A program made the translations under genes and the position numbers. A stretch of DNA of 64,000 bases from Microglena sp. YARC (lineage: Eukaryota; Chlorophyta; Chlorophyceae; Chlamydomonadales; Chlamydomonadaceae): the NCBI GenBank assembly GCA_022414725.1, contig CM039465.1:19673206-19737205 (forward strand). The letters are read 5' to 3'. Under the pieces are notes generated by a model. It did no database searches, was not told the DNA's origin, and was given only the letters and a program-made list of their open reading frames with translations. This document shows, in pieces, positions 53,516 to 63,725 of the stretch; within the stretch, counting starts at the first letter, position 1; every line of letters starts with the position of its first letter.

Positions 53516-54403
53516 GAGCGTCGAGTAACCTTGGATAAACTTTCTGAAAAAGTTAGAGAGTCCTAGGAACTGCTGAACTTCCTTCGAGGAGGTAGGTGTG
53601 GGCCAATCTGCAACTGCTTTCACCTTCGTTTCGTTGACTCGGACGCCTTCACCGGAGAGCACATGCCCTAGGTATTTGACTTCCGGTCTATAGAAGAAAC
53701 GCTTTTCTCGTTTAAGAAAGAGGTGGTTATCTTCAAGACGTTGTAACACAATTCGAATGTGTTTTTCGTGTTCTTCATCATTACTGCTGTAGATGAGAAT
53801 ATCATCCAAGTAGATGACGACGAATTTGCCAATTAAATCTCTGAACACGGTGTTCATGACTTTTGTAAAGGCCAAGGGTGCATTTGCTAGCCCAAAAGGG
53901 AGAACCTTGAATTCATAGAGTCCCATCGGGGTTATGAACGCAGTTTTCGGGACGTCTGAATCATTTAACCGTATGTTGTGGTATGCATTACGTAAATCCA
54001 GATTTGAGAACACACTAGCTCCTCGAACTGAGTCAAACAGATCGTCAATTCGTGGGAGTGGATAGCGATTTGGTACCGTGACCTTGTTCAATTTACGATA
54101 GTCGATAGCCATCCTCCAAGAGCCATCGGGTTTGGCGTTGAAAAGGACTGGTGCGCCCCACGGGCTCGAGCTAGGGCTGATGTAGCCTTTGGCCAACAAG
54201 TCTTTAACTTGGTTTTGGACCTCTAGCAGTTCTGCGGGGGACAACCTGTGTCCTCGAGAGAATTGTGGGGATGCCGCCTCCGTGAGGGGGCATACGAATG
54301 GGGTGTCAGCCCTAAGGTCAGAAATCTTGTCTGCCGGGGCGGAGACCTTTTTAAAGTCCGTTTCGCAACCCGAGATTATCCGTTCGTGTTTCGTTTGTTT
54401 CAG
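53504..54403 (-). pseudogene. Reverse transcriptase part of pol
   Basis: Classic Ty3/gypsy RT with LLAKGYISPSSSPWGAPVLF, RMAIDYRKLN, LPFGLANAP and the catalytic YLDD box (about 53800), then KVKAVADWPTPTSSKEVQQF at the RT/RNase H border. The 5' part of the RT frame is cut by the inverted segment that begins at 54404, so the open frame's apparent first ~14 residues are foreign. A stop at 53504-53506 ends it early. Confidence 0.92.
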
Positions 54404-55568
54404 CTGCGAATCAGAAAAATTGGGCCAGTCTTTTGCCGATTGCACAATTCGCCATCAACAACTCGTACAACAGAAGCATTCGAGATTTTCCGTTTCGGTT
54501 GCTGTACGGTAGATACCCTCGAGTGGCACTACAACCATCAGATGATGTCATCGCTACGGCACATCAACCAGCCCTGTCCTGGGTCGAGCATATGAATAAT
54601 GCATATGACACGGCCAAGGCAGCGCTTAAATCCGCGAAGGATCGTCAAAAAACGTATGCAGACTTGCACCGTCGACCGGTGAAGTATACTCACGGTCAGG
54701 AAGTTTTGTTGAACTCGAAGAACATCAAATACTGGCCTGGTATGACTCGGAAGCTCATGCCCAGATTCGTTGGTCCCTACGAAATCTCTCACACTATCCA
54801 AAAGAGGGGGGAGACCATTGCAGTGACTCTATCCCTCCCCGAAGGATGGAAGATTCACCCAACGTTTCACGTATCTCTTGTCAAAGAATACCTATCCGAC
54901 GGGACTGGGTTTATTAGACCAAATCCGGAATTGTTACGCACATGCGGTGAACCTATCTACGAGATTAGCAACGTTGTTGATCACAAGATACAGTCTGGTA
55001 CGGTGTATTACTATGTACAATGGTTACACTCAGACCATGTTTCACTCTTGGGAACTCGAAGAAGAGTTGTTACCTATGTGCTCTGAACAAATCGATTTGT
55101 ATTGGAGACAACACCCTTCTCGGGTACGACCCGTGATAGGTGCCAACGACCCGAAACCTAAAACGGTTAAAAAACCTACTCACAGGGATTATGCGACTGT
55201 AACCCCTGATGAGTTTCTCATTCGAAAGAGTACTAGACTTCAGGAGAAGGCTAGGGCTAGAGAAGGGGGAATTGTGGTGGATAACGATCCTCCCACTGAG
55301 TTGCCACGCGGTGGTGACGACTTTCCGACAGATGACGAACGACTTTTGTAGGCAGTTGAAACCGAGCGAATTGACCTACTGATCAGTGTCTGATCAGCTA
55401 CTCGGGAATACCTAAAACGAGGGTTCCATTAGGGTCTAGACGCGCTGGAAGCGGGAAGGGAGTCTTAAGCCGTGCTTCTGACTCTTAGGGCCGTCTAAAC
55501 TCCTGAGATCATTTCTTAGGCTTCCAGTTACAAGACACTCCGTGTTACAAGGTATTTTATATACCACA
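54404..55568 (+). mobile_element. Inverted internal copy of the element's 3' end (integrase C-terminus plus LTR)
   Basis: 54404-55568 is the reverse complement of about 50950-52107, including a third LTR at 55273-55568 and the adjoining polypurine tract. Integrase/chromodomain coding here reads on the plus strand and lacks the seven-base loss seen in the native copy, but has its own one-base insertion near 55043. It interrupts the sequence between protease and RT. Confidence 0.93.
55273..55568 (+). repeat. Third, inverted LTR copy
   Basis: Reverse complement of the flanking LTRs from TGTGGTGGATAACGATCC to TATATACCACA, 296 bp, with 'attttatatacc' where the flanking LTRs have 'attcatatacc'. 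Confidence 0.93.
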
Positions 55569-56310
55569 ATTGTGACTAGGACTTCGAAACAATTGAGTTT
55601 TTGTTTTGATTTGCGGATAAACTTTTTAAGTGCTCTGTTCGACAGGACTCCTGGCGTTTTTCGCTGTGCTGTGTCAAAAAATTCGATACGTGCCAAAGTA
55701 TAAGCAACCAATTCCTTGATGGAGAGAGGTTCCGACTCGAGTCGGGTGGAGTACAGTTCGACTGCTACTCTACGTTTATGCTTTTTAGCTATTTTGAAAC
55801 TGGCTCTGAGACGTGTCTCTTCAAAACCAATGCAGCACCCCGTCTGCATCATCCAACTTCTTCCGAGAAGTGCGGTGGTGCCGGGCCCTAGCGTAGGGAG
55901 GACATAAGCAGATTTAATTTCTGACCTATGTTTGCCTGACCTAAGTTCACGACAAAACTCGTTCTCGTAGTAGTGAGGACTTGGGATCCATCAGCTACCC
56001 GCACCATGACTGGTGAGCCCGTAAAGGTGGCTAAACCTGCCCTAGCACAGAATTCTGCGTCTACGAAGACAGAGTCTGCTCCACTGTCAATGAGAACTTT
56101 GCCAGATACCCCCGATAGGGTGGCCTCAAAGTGTGCGGTAGCTTGGTCCGCGTGGACACAAGCTGTTGTGCAAGCAGATATGCATGGAATGGCAGGAGGC
56201 GGGGGCAGGGTCGGAAGGCAAGGAGGGGATGTGGTCTGTGCTGTAGATGGTGTTACACAGATAGTAGGGGACGGAAACTGAAAAAAGAACATCCCTATCT
56301 ATGTCTACAA
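55569..56310 (-). pseudogene. Protease and spacer region of pol
   Basis: On the minus strand, 56292-55888 encodes an aspartic protease with the active-site motif LIDSGADSVFVD followed by MVRVADGSQVL and SFVVNLGQANIGQKL. Downstream, 55852-55570 is a basic stretch (KIAKKHKRRVAVELY) that is probably part of the protease-RT spacer before the inverted segment. Confidence 0.82.
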
Positions 56311-56316
56311 GCAGAC

Positions 56317-57945
56317 CTACATCCTACTTCCTAACGGTAGGGCAGCTAGGGCACTTGGAGGGGCAGTGGCTGTAGCGGCCGTGCGCTTCGTACCACACTT
56401 GTAACATAAGTTACCCTTCTTAGCTAGTTTAATAGCATCCTGTGTCCAGGGCTGACCGTCAGCCTGCTTCCACTTATGCTTTTCAGCAAATTGTAGCTGT
56501 CCCGCAGGGCTGGAAAAGGGCGGCGGGCCCGTTGCAGCTGGAGTCTGGGCCGTGCCCTTCTTGTGCTTGTGCTGGGTGGACCCCTCGTGAGGTCCACCAG
56601 GCCGTTTGCCTTTTGCCTGGACGTACATGGCCGAGGTAGGGGTTGGTGTTTTGGTGGCAGCAAGTTCAGTTTCAATGGCAGCAGCATGTTCGACAAGCTC
56701 GTCTAAAGAGGGAAATCGGCCTCCTTGTGCAGCAGTACGTCTGCGGCATCGTGCCTCGATGGTTGGAATCAGACCAAACCGAAACAGAACTAGCTGATCA
56801 TCCAATTGCATACCCCCGGCAATGCGCACTTCGTTTTGGAAAGCCATAGCGTAATGCCTAACCGTCGAGGTCTGCCGAATCGAGTTGGCATGCAGCCGTT
56901 GGCGTGCATTGATGTCGTCGTCAGCATGGTAGGGGTCATAGAAGTTTAGGAACTGAGTTTTTATCTCAGCCCACGTAATGGCCGGTGACGCGGTCATGAG
57001 GTGGTCTAGCCACTCGGCAGCTACCCCACCAAAGAAGTTTGGTATGTTGGATGGTACTAACATATGGTGCAACGTGCAATATGACTCTAGCAACTTCCAC
57101 CAAATCCTACCCCTCGGAGCTTCTTATCTTCTACCCCAGTCCAAAGGGATGGACGTTCATACTTGCCAACTAAGGGCCTCGGGACCAAGGGCAAAACATG
57201 TGACTCTACCTTAGCTGCCGCAGCTTGTAGCTCAGCCACTTTGGCCTTGGCCTCCAGCAGCTCAATCTGGGCACGTAGAGCCATTAAAGCGTCCGAATGA
57301 GGTCCAGCGGGAGGGCCAACAGCGGGCGGTCCTGCAGCGGGCGCTTCAGCAGCGGGCTGGCCAGCAGCAGGCGATCCATCAGCAGGGGGGGCCCGCAGGC
57401 AGTCCAGCTGTGGGGGCCGCGGGTTGTCCAGCGGGGGCGGGGGGCGTTGCAGGCGATCCAGCAGCGGGGCCCTCAGGTGGTCCAGCGGGGGGCGTTTGCT
57501 GGGCCTTCAGGAGAGCGGAAACTCGAAGTGTCTCCTGTTCGGCATCCCTCATTCGCATTTGGAGCCGAGCCATCTCCTCAAGGTGCTTGGATGCGGTGGC
57601 CTCGGCCTCGTGATGGTGAAGAAGTTTGAGGCTAGCGATAACCCTGTCCTTCTCCACGAGGGCAACGTGCGCGGCAGCCTTGCCAAGCGGCGTGGAGTCA
57701 GGCCTTGTGGCGACCTTCTTGCCATTGACTTTGACAGCCATCCGCGCTTCCTTCAGCTCCTTCTCGGTAGCTGAAAGGTCGGGAGGCGAAGGTGCTGGCC
57801 CTCCAGCGCCTTTTCTTTTCTCCTTGGAGAGCTTGTGCAGCTCCCAAGCCTTGACTTGCTGGACGAGCTCCTCGTGGTCCATGTCGTCAACATCCGGGAC
57901 CTCAGAAGGTGGAGCCGCAGCAGCTTGGGCTGACGAAGAGGCCAT
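56317..57945 (-). pseudogene. gag region, broken frames
   Basis: The N-terminal part (57945-57379) starts MASSSAQAAAAPPSEVPDVD and continues as a charged helical region (EKDRVIASLKLLHHHE, LQMRMRDAEQET) and a Pro/Ala-rich run. The frame is interrupted near 57380 and again near 57100. 57093-56317 encodes the Ty3/gypsy-like gag core (FFGGVAAEWLDHLM, FLNFYDPYHADDDINARQRL) and a zinc-knuckle start (NLCYKCGTK), whose remaining Cys/His residues are lost in the present frame. Confidence 0.85.
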
Positions 57946-58036
57946 ACTCGGTGATGGTGGGCTCGAGGGGACGTCGGGGGTGGGGAGTAAAGCGAGTGGC
58001 GCGGTTTGAAAGCGCGACCAGGCTCAAGAAACCAAT

Positions 58037-58331
58037 TGTGGTATATGAATACCTTGTAACACGGAGTGTCTTGTAACTGGAAGCCTAAGAAATGATCTCA
58101 GGAGTTTAGACGGCCCTAAGAGTCAGAAGCACGGCTTAAGACTCCCTTCCCGCTTCCAGCGCGTCTAGACCCTAATGGAACCCTCGTTTTAGGTATTCCC
58201 GAGTAGCTGATCAGACACTGATCAGTAGGTCAATTCGCTCGGTTTCAACTGCCTACAGAAGTCGTTCGTCATCTGTCGGAAAGTCGTCACCACCGCGTGG
58301 CAACTCAGTGGGAGGATCGTTATCCACCACA
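58037..58331 (-). repeat. 5' LTR of the retrotransposon
   Basis: Same ends and length as the LTR at 50950. The retrotransposon is transcribed leftward from here. Confidence 0.95.
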
Positions 58332-58512
58332 CATACTCCCCATGTAGTCCAACGTGTTGAGTGCCTCGATCAGTTATAGTTCGTACCGTATGGCATTATC
58401 CTGCGCATGAGTAGGATCATCGAAACCAGCAGTGGCAGGAGATAATGCACAAGGTGCTGGTGAGGGGGCGAGGGGGTGGGTAAGGGTGCCAGTTGGGTAA
58501 GGGGCTGAAGGG

Positions 58513-59328
58513 GTGTGCGAGGTACGAGGACGAACAACATACCGAACATCAATCTCCAACTCCATGCCTGCCCCCATGCATACTTGCAGGAAGTTCTGGA
58601 TATCTGCTTATTACGGGATACCGCTGCCCCCAAGTTGCTCCACTTCAACGAGTGCTCTCGCGATTGTCACAAGCAGCATGGCCGACGAGGACGCTCCTCC
58701 ATCCAAGCTTGCCAGCTTCTTCCGCACTCTTCTATGTTCAAGCGGCTCTGTCAAATGCTTGAAGGACGAGGGGTCTGACTACCATGTCGACACGGCGGCT
58801 GAGTTGAAGGAAGGTTGGACTCGGACATGTGGCCACAACCACGAGTGGACCAACGTAGTCCTGACCAAGATCCGCACAAGCGACGATAAGTGCCCAAACT
58901 CATCGTCCCCAGCAAGTGGCAAAACTCAGAGGCAGCTTCAGCGCTTCGCCAGCGCGCCTTTGCATTCGGTAAACTCTGGCCTCGATAAGCCAGCAGGCGC
59001 ACACATGTCCTTTCCGTTTGGTGGCACCCGCACCTTCGGAGAGGAGCCCTCATGCCCCTCATTTCATGAAAAAGACGTGCATGCAGATCAAGAGGCAAGA
59101 ACGCTCTTTGTAGGAGGCAGGCACCGCACTCCACCTAGAGAGCAAAGCCTGCAACATCTGCCGACAGGCAATGGCATGCATTTTCCTGCTCGTAGTTTGC
59201 GCCGTCCCATTGATTCCATGGGCCATGCTATGGTTGAAGCGAGCCAGGTGTCCAGCAACTGGGTTGCCAGTCCAAGTCGTCGCCTTCGAATGTCGTTGGA
59301 TAGTGCCGGCGGTAGAGCTTCGTCTTAG
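58513..59328 (+). CDS. Hypothetical protein with a possible zinc-ribbon motif
   Basis: The open frame is 271 codons. The most plausible start is the internal Met at 58678 (MADEDAPPSKLASFFRTLLC). Residues just downstream contain GWTRTCGHNHEWTNVV and DDKCPN, which resemble the C-x-x-GHEW ... CP pattern of short zinc-ribbon repeats, though only one unit is seen and it lacks a second CxxC. The C-terminal half is Ser/Arg/Pro-rich without recognisable domains. It may be a single-exon gene, an exon, or a relic. Confidence 0.35.
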   Translation: MCEVRGRTTYRTSISNSMPAPMHTCRKFWISAYYGIPLPPSCSTSTSALAIVTSSMADEDAPPSKLASFFRTLLCSSGSVKCLKDEGSDYHVDTAAELKEGWTRTCGHNHEWTNVVLTKIRTSDDKCPNSSSPASGKTQRQLQRFASAPLHSVNSGLDKPAGAHMSFPFGGTRTFGEEPSCPSFHEKDVHADQEARTLFVGGRHRTPPREQSLQHLPTGNGMHFPARSLRRPIDSMGHAMVEASQVSSNWVASPSRRLRMSLDSAGGRASS

Positions 59329-59381
59329 GCGGTTTCTCCAAGGCCAGCATGGCAGCAAAAAGCCGTTCTCACCACTCGTCT

Positions 59382-59738
59382 TCAGAATAGTCGCGTGGGT
59401 AGGCTTCTAGAGTTGCAAGCGGAAAGCTCTTCTTCCTCGACGAGAACCATATCATCCGGGTCCTTCGTACTCCCCTCTTCGCCCAGTCCGTCCCGACAAC
59501 CCTCCATGTCAAGTTCCTCTGAAGTACCCGCGTCCCACAGCCTTAACGCGATGAAGGCAAGTAACCAAGATTTGCGAAAAAGCCGTTCATGCATCAGCAC
59601 ATCTGTTGGCAAACCTTCCCTAGCCTCCAGTAGCCTCCGAGTGGACGGGGGCAGGGGAATCATCGGGGCAGGGGAATCATCACCTGATGAATTGCTATAA
59701 TGCACTCCGGGGCGATGGCCTCTTAGCAACACCAGCAC
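59382..59738 (-). CDS. Hypothetical acidic protein fragment
   Basis: A 118-codon minus-strand frame with PLPPSTRRLLEAREGLPTDV, SWLLAFIALRLWDAG and an acidic tail (DPDDMVLVEEEELSA). Amino-acid composition looks coding-like, but the opposite strand is also open here and no family is recognised. Confidence 0.3.
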   Translation of the reverse strand: MLVLLRGHRPGVHYSNSSGDDSPAPMIPLPPSTRRLLEAREGLPTDVLMHERLFRKSWLLAFIALRLWDAGTSEELDMEGCRDGLGEEGSTKDPDDMVLVEEEELSACNSRSLPTRLF

Positions 59739-59747
59739 AATAGCAAC

Positions 59748-60300
59748 TACACTTCAGATACTTGGTCCGTTCCTTGAGTGAGCAGCTACACTTCAGATAC
59801 TTGGTCCGTTCCTTGAGTGAGCAGCTACACTTCAGATACTTGGTCGGTTCCCTTAGTGTGCAACTACTTTTCAAAACTTGGTTGGTTCCCTGTGTGAGCA
59901 ACTACTATCCAGATACTTGGTCGATTGCCTGGGTGAGCAACCACACTTCAGATACTTGGTCAGTTTCCTGAGTGAGCAACTACTATTCAGATACTTGGCC
60001 AGTTCCCTGAGTGAGCAACTACTATTCAGATACTTGGTCAGTTCCCTGAGTGAGCAACTACTATTCAGATACTTGGTCAGTTCCCTGAGTGAGCAACTAC
60101 TATTCAGATACTTGGTCAGTTCCCTGAGTGAGCAACTACTATTCAGATACTTGGTCAGTTCCCTGAGTGAGCAACTACTATTCAGATACTTGGTCAGTTC
60201 CCTGAGTGAGCAACTACTATTCAGATACTTGGTCAGTTCCCTGAGTGAGCAACTACTATTAAGATACTTGGTCAGTTCCCTGAGTGAGCAACTACACTGT
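59748..60300. repeat. 39-bp satellite, about 14 units
   Basis: Unit 'gtgagcaactactattcaga' + 'tacttggtcagttccctga'. The central units are identical and the edges diverged. Period divisible by 3 gives open frames on both strands (repeats such as SSLSEQLLFRYLV), which I regard as non-coding. Confidence 0.97.
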
Positions 60301-60394
60301 TTCATTTACAAAAAGAAACAGTGACGCTTGACTCAATGTCAACCCTAATCTTCCTCAACCTTGATGAACTCTGGGGCGATGACCTCTTGGCGAA

Positions 60395-60692
60395 TAAATA
60401 TATAGTACGCCTTATTACGAGGCGTTAGGTTCAGGCTGTCGGCCGGTTTTCTCTCACTGGGGCCGACAACCCTACCTCTTAGCGCACAGCTACACTGTTT
60501 CAGTTTTGGGCTTCTTGTGGCAACTTCCCGCCAGCTCCATTAGCTAGCCACTGGGGCAAGCCCACAGCTTTCAGCTGCATTTGAATGTATGTCATATCAG
60601 CTTTCAGATGCACTAGCTAGCTTAAGGTTTGGCTCAAGGGGAGGGGAGGGAAGCTGTCTAGAGGCTGCTACTCGTAGCTGAAAAAAGAAACT
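60395..60692. repeat. 'ccttattacgaggcgt' dispersed module followed by a MITE copy
   Basis: 60400-60480 resembles 11884-11966 and 46672-46757. 60495-60692 is a diverged member of the 'agctgctgctcgtagctgaaa' MITE family ('gaggctgctactcgtagctg' at its right end). Confidence 0.7.
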
Positions 60693-60809
60693 TCAGCACC
60701 ACTACTTGCTGGATGGGCTCAAAGAAACCTAGTTTGAAAGTCCGAATAATTGATCCTGGAACACCATGAACTGAAAATGAACCCTAGAAGGGGTGCTGAG
60801 ATGCACGCC

Positions 60810-61075
60810 TCGGTACCAGGGTTGTTCAGGACACTGTGGCCTGCCTCGCAGATGCAACGACGAAGGCTCCATTGCGTCCTGAGATAAACGGGGTGAGGGT
60901 CCGTTGCATTGCAGGTGCAGTTTCAGTGGGTTAGTTCTGTCGCGGGATGCAGGCTATGGATCGTGTGCAGGTCGGTTGCATCTCCGGACGCAGGCTATGC
61001 TGGTTCGGTTGTGTCTCAGGGTGCAGGCTATGAAATTGGTTGCTTCTCAGGACGCAAAGCTGGGGGTCTTCCTGA
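60810..61075. repeat. Degenerate 'ggacgcaggctat' repeats
   Basis: Units containing 'ggtcggttgcatctccgg' and 'cgggatgcaggctatgg', like 18068-18580. Confidence 0.7.
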
Positions 61076-61215
61076 GCAACCCTGCTCGGTGCCACAAACT
61101 CTAATCATACAGCGTTCCCTTTATTAGGTGTTTCTCTACGTCAGGTTTTCCTATGGGTTTGGCCTATAGTTGTTTTTGTTATCTAGCCGTTCACATACCG
61201 TTAATTTGGAGGACC

Positions 61216-61362
61216 ATTTATTGACAGGACAGTGTATTGACAGGACAGTGTATTGACAGGACAGTGTATTGACAGGACAGTGTATTGACAGGACAGTGTA
61301 TTGACAGGACAGTGTATTGACAGGACAGTGTATTGACAGGACAGTGTATTGACAGGACAGTA
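61216..61362. repeat. 16-bp satellite 'attgacaggacagtgt', about 9 units
   Basis: Perfect 16-bp head-to-tail units ending with one 'gacaggacagtatcctgg' variant. Confidence 0.98.
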
Positions 61363-61775
61363 TCCTGGTTACCAGGGTAGTTCAACATGTACGTGTCTGC
61401 GTGCCAACACGCATACTAGAGAGAGGGTTTGTTACATAAACTCAGCAAATCACTGCCGAGACTGGACGGCAGCACAGCCTGCCGACCATCCAATTTTATA
61501 ACACGGTAGCACGAGGGTTTTGAAGGCACCCCCACAAACCTGAAAATAAACTAGGTCAAGTACCCAAAAAGGAAACAAACTAGAGGCGGAAAGAAGAGCG
61601 GAAAGGGGAGCGTGAAGGGGAGGGATGCTGAGGCAGGCAATCCAGAGCACCAAGCCCAACAAACACAGGAGAAGAGGGCTGAGCCAAAAGAGGTAAAGAC
61701 CAATACTCATGCATACTCCACAGGGGTGAGTGCATGTTTCACGCACACTTTGCTTTGAATGGGATGTGTTTTTCT

Positions 61776-62055
61776 ACACACACGTATCCCCGTTCAACGA
61801 ATGGCTCAATGGCAGAGCTCCTTGAACAACGTAGGTCCCGGGTTCGAATCCCCACGGGTGTGCTTAAGTGTTCGCGGTCGCTGTCAACCACCATGGTAGC
61901 TTTGTCCAGGTAAAGTACCAGCCCGTTCCCTACCGCCTTAAGCCGGGGCTCCCTTAATACCACGCCCCACCAGGTGTTATCATTCCACACACATATGTCG
62001 CAGTTTGTTTTAGATTTTGACTGAGACGTGCGTGTGAATACACACATTTGGGGGC
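61776..62055 (+). mobile_element. tRNA-derived SINE
   Basis: A-box-like 'tggctcaatggcagagctcc' and B box 'gggttcgaatcccc', with body and 3' end as in the 27741 copy, including 'cgccccaccaggtgttatca' and 'ttttagattttgactgagac'. It is followed by a G run at 62055-62073, as in the other copy. Confidence 0.82.
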
Positions 62056-62159
62056 GGGGAGGGGGGGGGGGGGAAGGCTGCGGGTGTGCATAACAGACTG
62101 AGAGGGTCTGGGTGCGTCGCTCCCAGATTTGGGGGGGGTTGTTGAGTCAGACACATATT

Positions 62160-62400
62160 TTGAAAACGGTTGTGTCGCAGACGCAAAATATTGGGGATCC
62201 GTTGCACCTCTGGGTGCGTCACAGACACAGTTTTGGGGGGGTTCTTTGTGACAGACACAGTTTTGGGGGGGGTCTTTGAGTCACATACACAGTTTCCTTG
62301 CGTCACACACACAGTTTTGGGGGGGGTCTCTGCATCACAGGCACAGATTTTGAAACAGGCTGCATCTTGAGAAGCAGATTTTGGGTCCTCCTGAACAACC
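62160..62400. repeat. 'cacagttttggggggg' degenerate repeats
   Basis: About six units of 33-40 bp with '(t)cacagacacagttttggg' and 'gtctttgtgac/gagtcac'. Same wider family as 18068-18580. Confidence 0.8.
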
Positions 62401-62894
62401 CTGGAAGTTGAGTACCCGAGGGTGAATGTAGACAGTAGTTGCCACACAATAACGCTTGATAATGTGTGATACCTGAGTGTGATAGCCCCTGTTCTCTTTG
62501 GTGCTAATTTTGCAAGTATTGGCTTTGGATTGTTGCATGTTTTTTCAGCTAACTCTGGGCTGCTCACTGTCTTCAAATTCCGAGTTATTAATTCAGCTAT
62601 TAGCCATATTAGGGCTCATTTGGTCAGCGCTTGGCCACAACCACCGAACCCTAATTACATGTATGTTATGTTTGTACATGTGTGTGTTTTAATCTTGATG
62701 TTGCAGGTTTCGAAACTGGCACGTCTACCATCTATATGCCAACAAATATGTGTTTGACAACGCTGCTTGATTCATAGCTTTATTTGTAGCATGAACTCAG
62801 GTCCCCCGTCAGTAAAACGATTGTTGGGGGCTCAGTTCATCAATGCTTTTTTTAAGCCCTTCCTGTTTCGATTTGGCAAGTTCCTTTAGCCTAT

Positions 62895-63725
62895 TTGGCC
62901 TACCCTTGGACTGTAACATGCATGTACCCCTGTGGTGATACCATCTTTAGTATTTTTCGGTGGTGGCTCACTCCATATGCCTCAGACGCATGGGCCCAGT
63001 GGCTCATACTATGGAACATCATCATAGCGGGGTGGGCATTAGCCACCACATGCATCTACCTGACCCTGCCAGACTGCCCCCCCCGTACCCTAAACAGAGC
63101 TACTAGACGTAGACAGGGGAGAGGCAGCAAGGCTCCTGTCTTTAAGGCACGGAGACGCCCATGTAAAAAGACGTGGTTCCCTGCCCCCTGCCTCATCGGC
63201 ATTGGAATCTCCCTGCTCTTATACCACCTCCCGGTTACCACCTGCTTGTATCACCTCATGGCCCCCCAGGCCATCACCAACCTCATCCACCTCACCATCC
63301 TCACTAGCCTAATCACACCTCGACCCTCTTACCTGCCCCCCCACCCCACCTGTAGGGGAAGGGGTCAGACCTCGCCCCCACTCCACACCCCCCTACCCCC
63401 GCCCCACCCCTCATACTGGGAACCTCAAGTATTCGACCTCTGCCAGGCCCACTCTATAAATAGCCAACACGGGGGTCCCCAGGCCACCAACAGCTTCCCC
63501 CACCCAGCCATCCCCACCAGCCTATACACATCCAGATCCAACTTCCCACCCCCCACCCCACGTGTAGAGGAGGAGACCAACCCCCTCTCCCCCTCCCTCT
63601 TCCCCTCCCAACCCCACCTCCCATACTGGGAACCCCAAGCATATAATTTTCTGCCAGTCCCACGCCATAAATACCTACCTAGGAGGTCCGTACATAGAAC
63701 CCCTAGCTATCCTTGCATATGCTGA
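62895..63725 (+). CDS. Hypothetical protein, possibly membrane-associated or transposon-encoded
   Basis: The 276-codon open frame has two hydrophobic segments (about residues 30-58, WLILWNIIIAGWALATTCIY; and about 95-145, CLIGIGISLLLYHLPVTTCL) with a basic stretch between them (RATRRRQGRGSK). The C-terminal half is Pro/His/Ser-rich with an internal duplication (PSYWEPQVFD and LPYWEPQAYN) that reflects a ~225-bp tandem DNA duplication. No family is recognised. It begins next to a dispersed repeat end at 62820-62930. Confidence 0.35.
   Translation: MAYPWTVTCMYPCGDTIFSIFRWWLTPYASDAWAQWLILWNIIIAGWALATTCIYLTLPDCPPRTLNRATRRRQGRGSKAPVFKARRRPCKKTWFPAPCLIGIGISLLLYHLPVTTCLYHLMAPQAITNLIHLTILTSLITPRPSYLPPHPTCRGRGQTSPPLHTPLPPPHPSYWEPQVFDLCQAHSINSQHGGPQATNSFPHPAIPTSLYTSRSNFPPPTPRVEEETNPLSPSLFPSQPHLPYWEPQAYNFLPVPRHKYLPRRSVHRTPSYPCIC
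63360..63700 (+). repeat. ~225-bp imperfect tandem duplication
   Basis: 'catactgggaacctcaagta' at 63411 recurs as 'catactgggaaccccaagca' at 63622, with similar C-rich DNA before each. 63726-64000 continues C-rich, with no gene recognised before the window ends. Confidence 0.75.

Larger units (their letters stand above)
50950..58331 (-). mobile_element. Full-length, decayed Ty3/gypsy chromovirus-type LTR retrotransposon
   Basis: LTRs at 50950-51244 and 58037-58331, both 295 bp with TG...CA ends, are flanked by the perfect 5-bp duplication CATAC (50945-50949, 58332-58336). On the minus strand the order is gag, protease, reverse transcriptase, RNase H, integrase, chromodomain, which is the Ty3/gypsy order. 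A polypurine tract (GAGAAGGGGGGAAT) abuts the 3' LTR, and the primer-binding region starts TTGGTTTCTTGAGCC next to the 5' LTR. Reading frames are broken at several points and a 1.16-kb inverted copy of its own 3' end sits between protease and RT, so this copy cannot be autonomous. Confidence 0.95.

Noticed and set aside
59748..60300. Possible CRISPR-like array
   Set aside because: Head-to-tail identical units without unique spacers; eukaryotic context.
59695..60324. Open frames with a 13-residue repeat on both strands
   Set aside because: 39-bp satellite divisible by three; no start context or non-repetitive domain.
61450..61746. 98-codon hydrophobic minus-strand frame
   Set aside because: No recognisable family, short, and made of Leu/Cys-rich sequence from an A/G-rich stretch; not supported as a gene.
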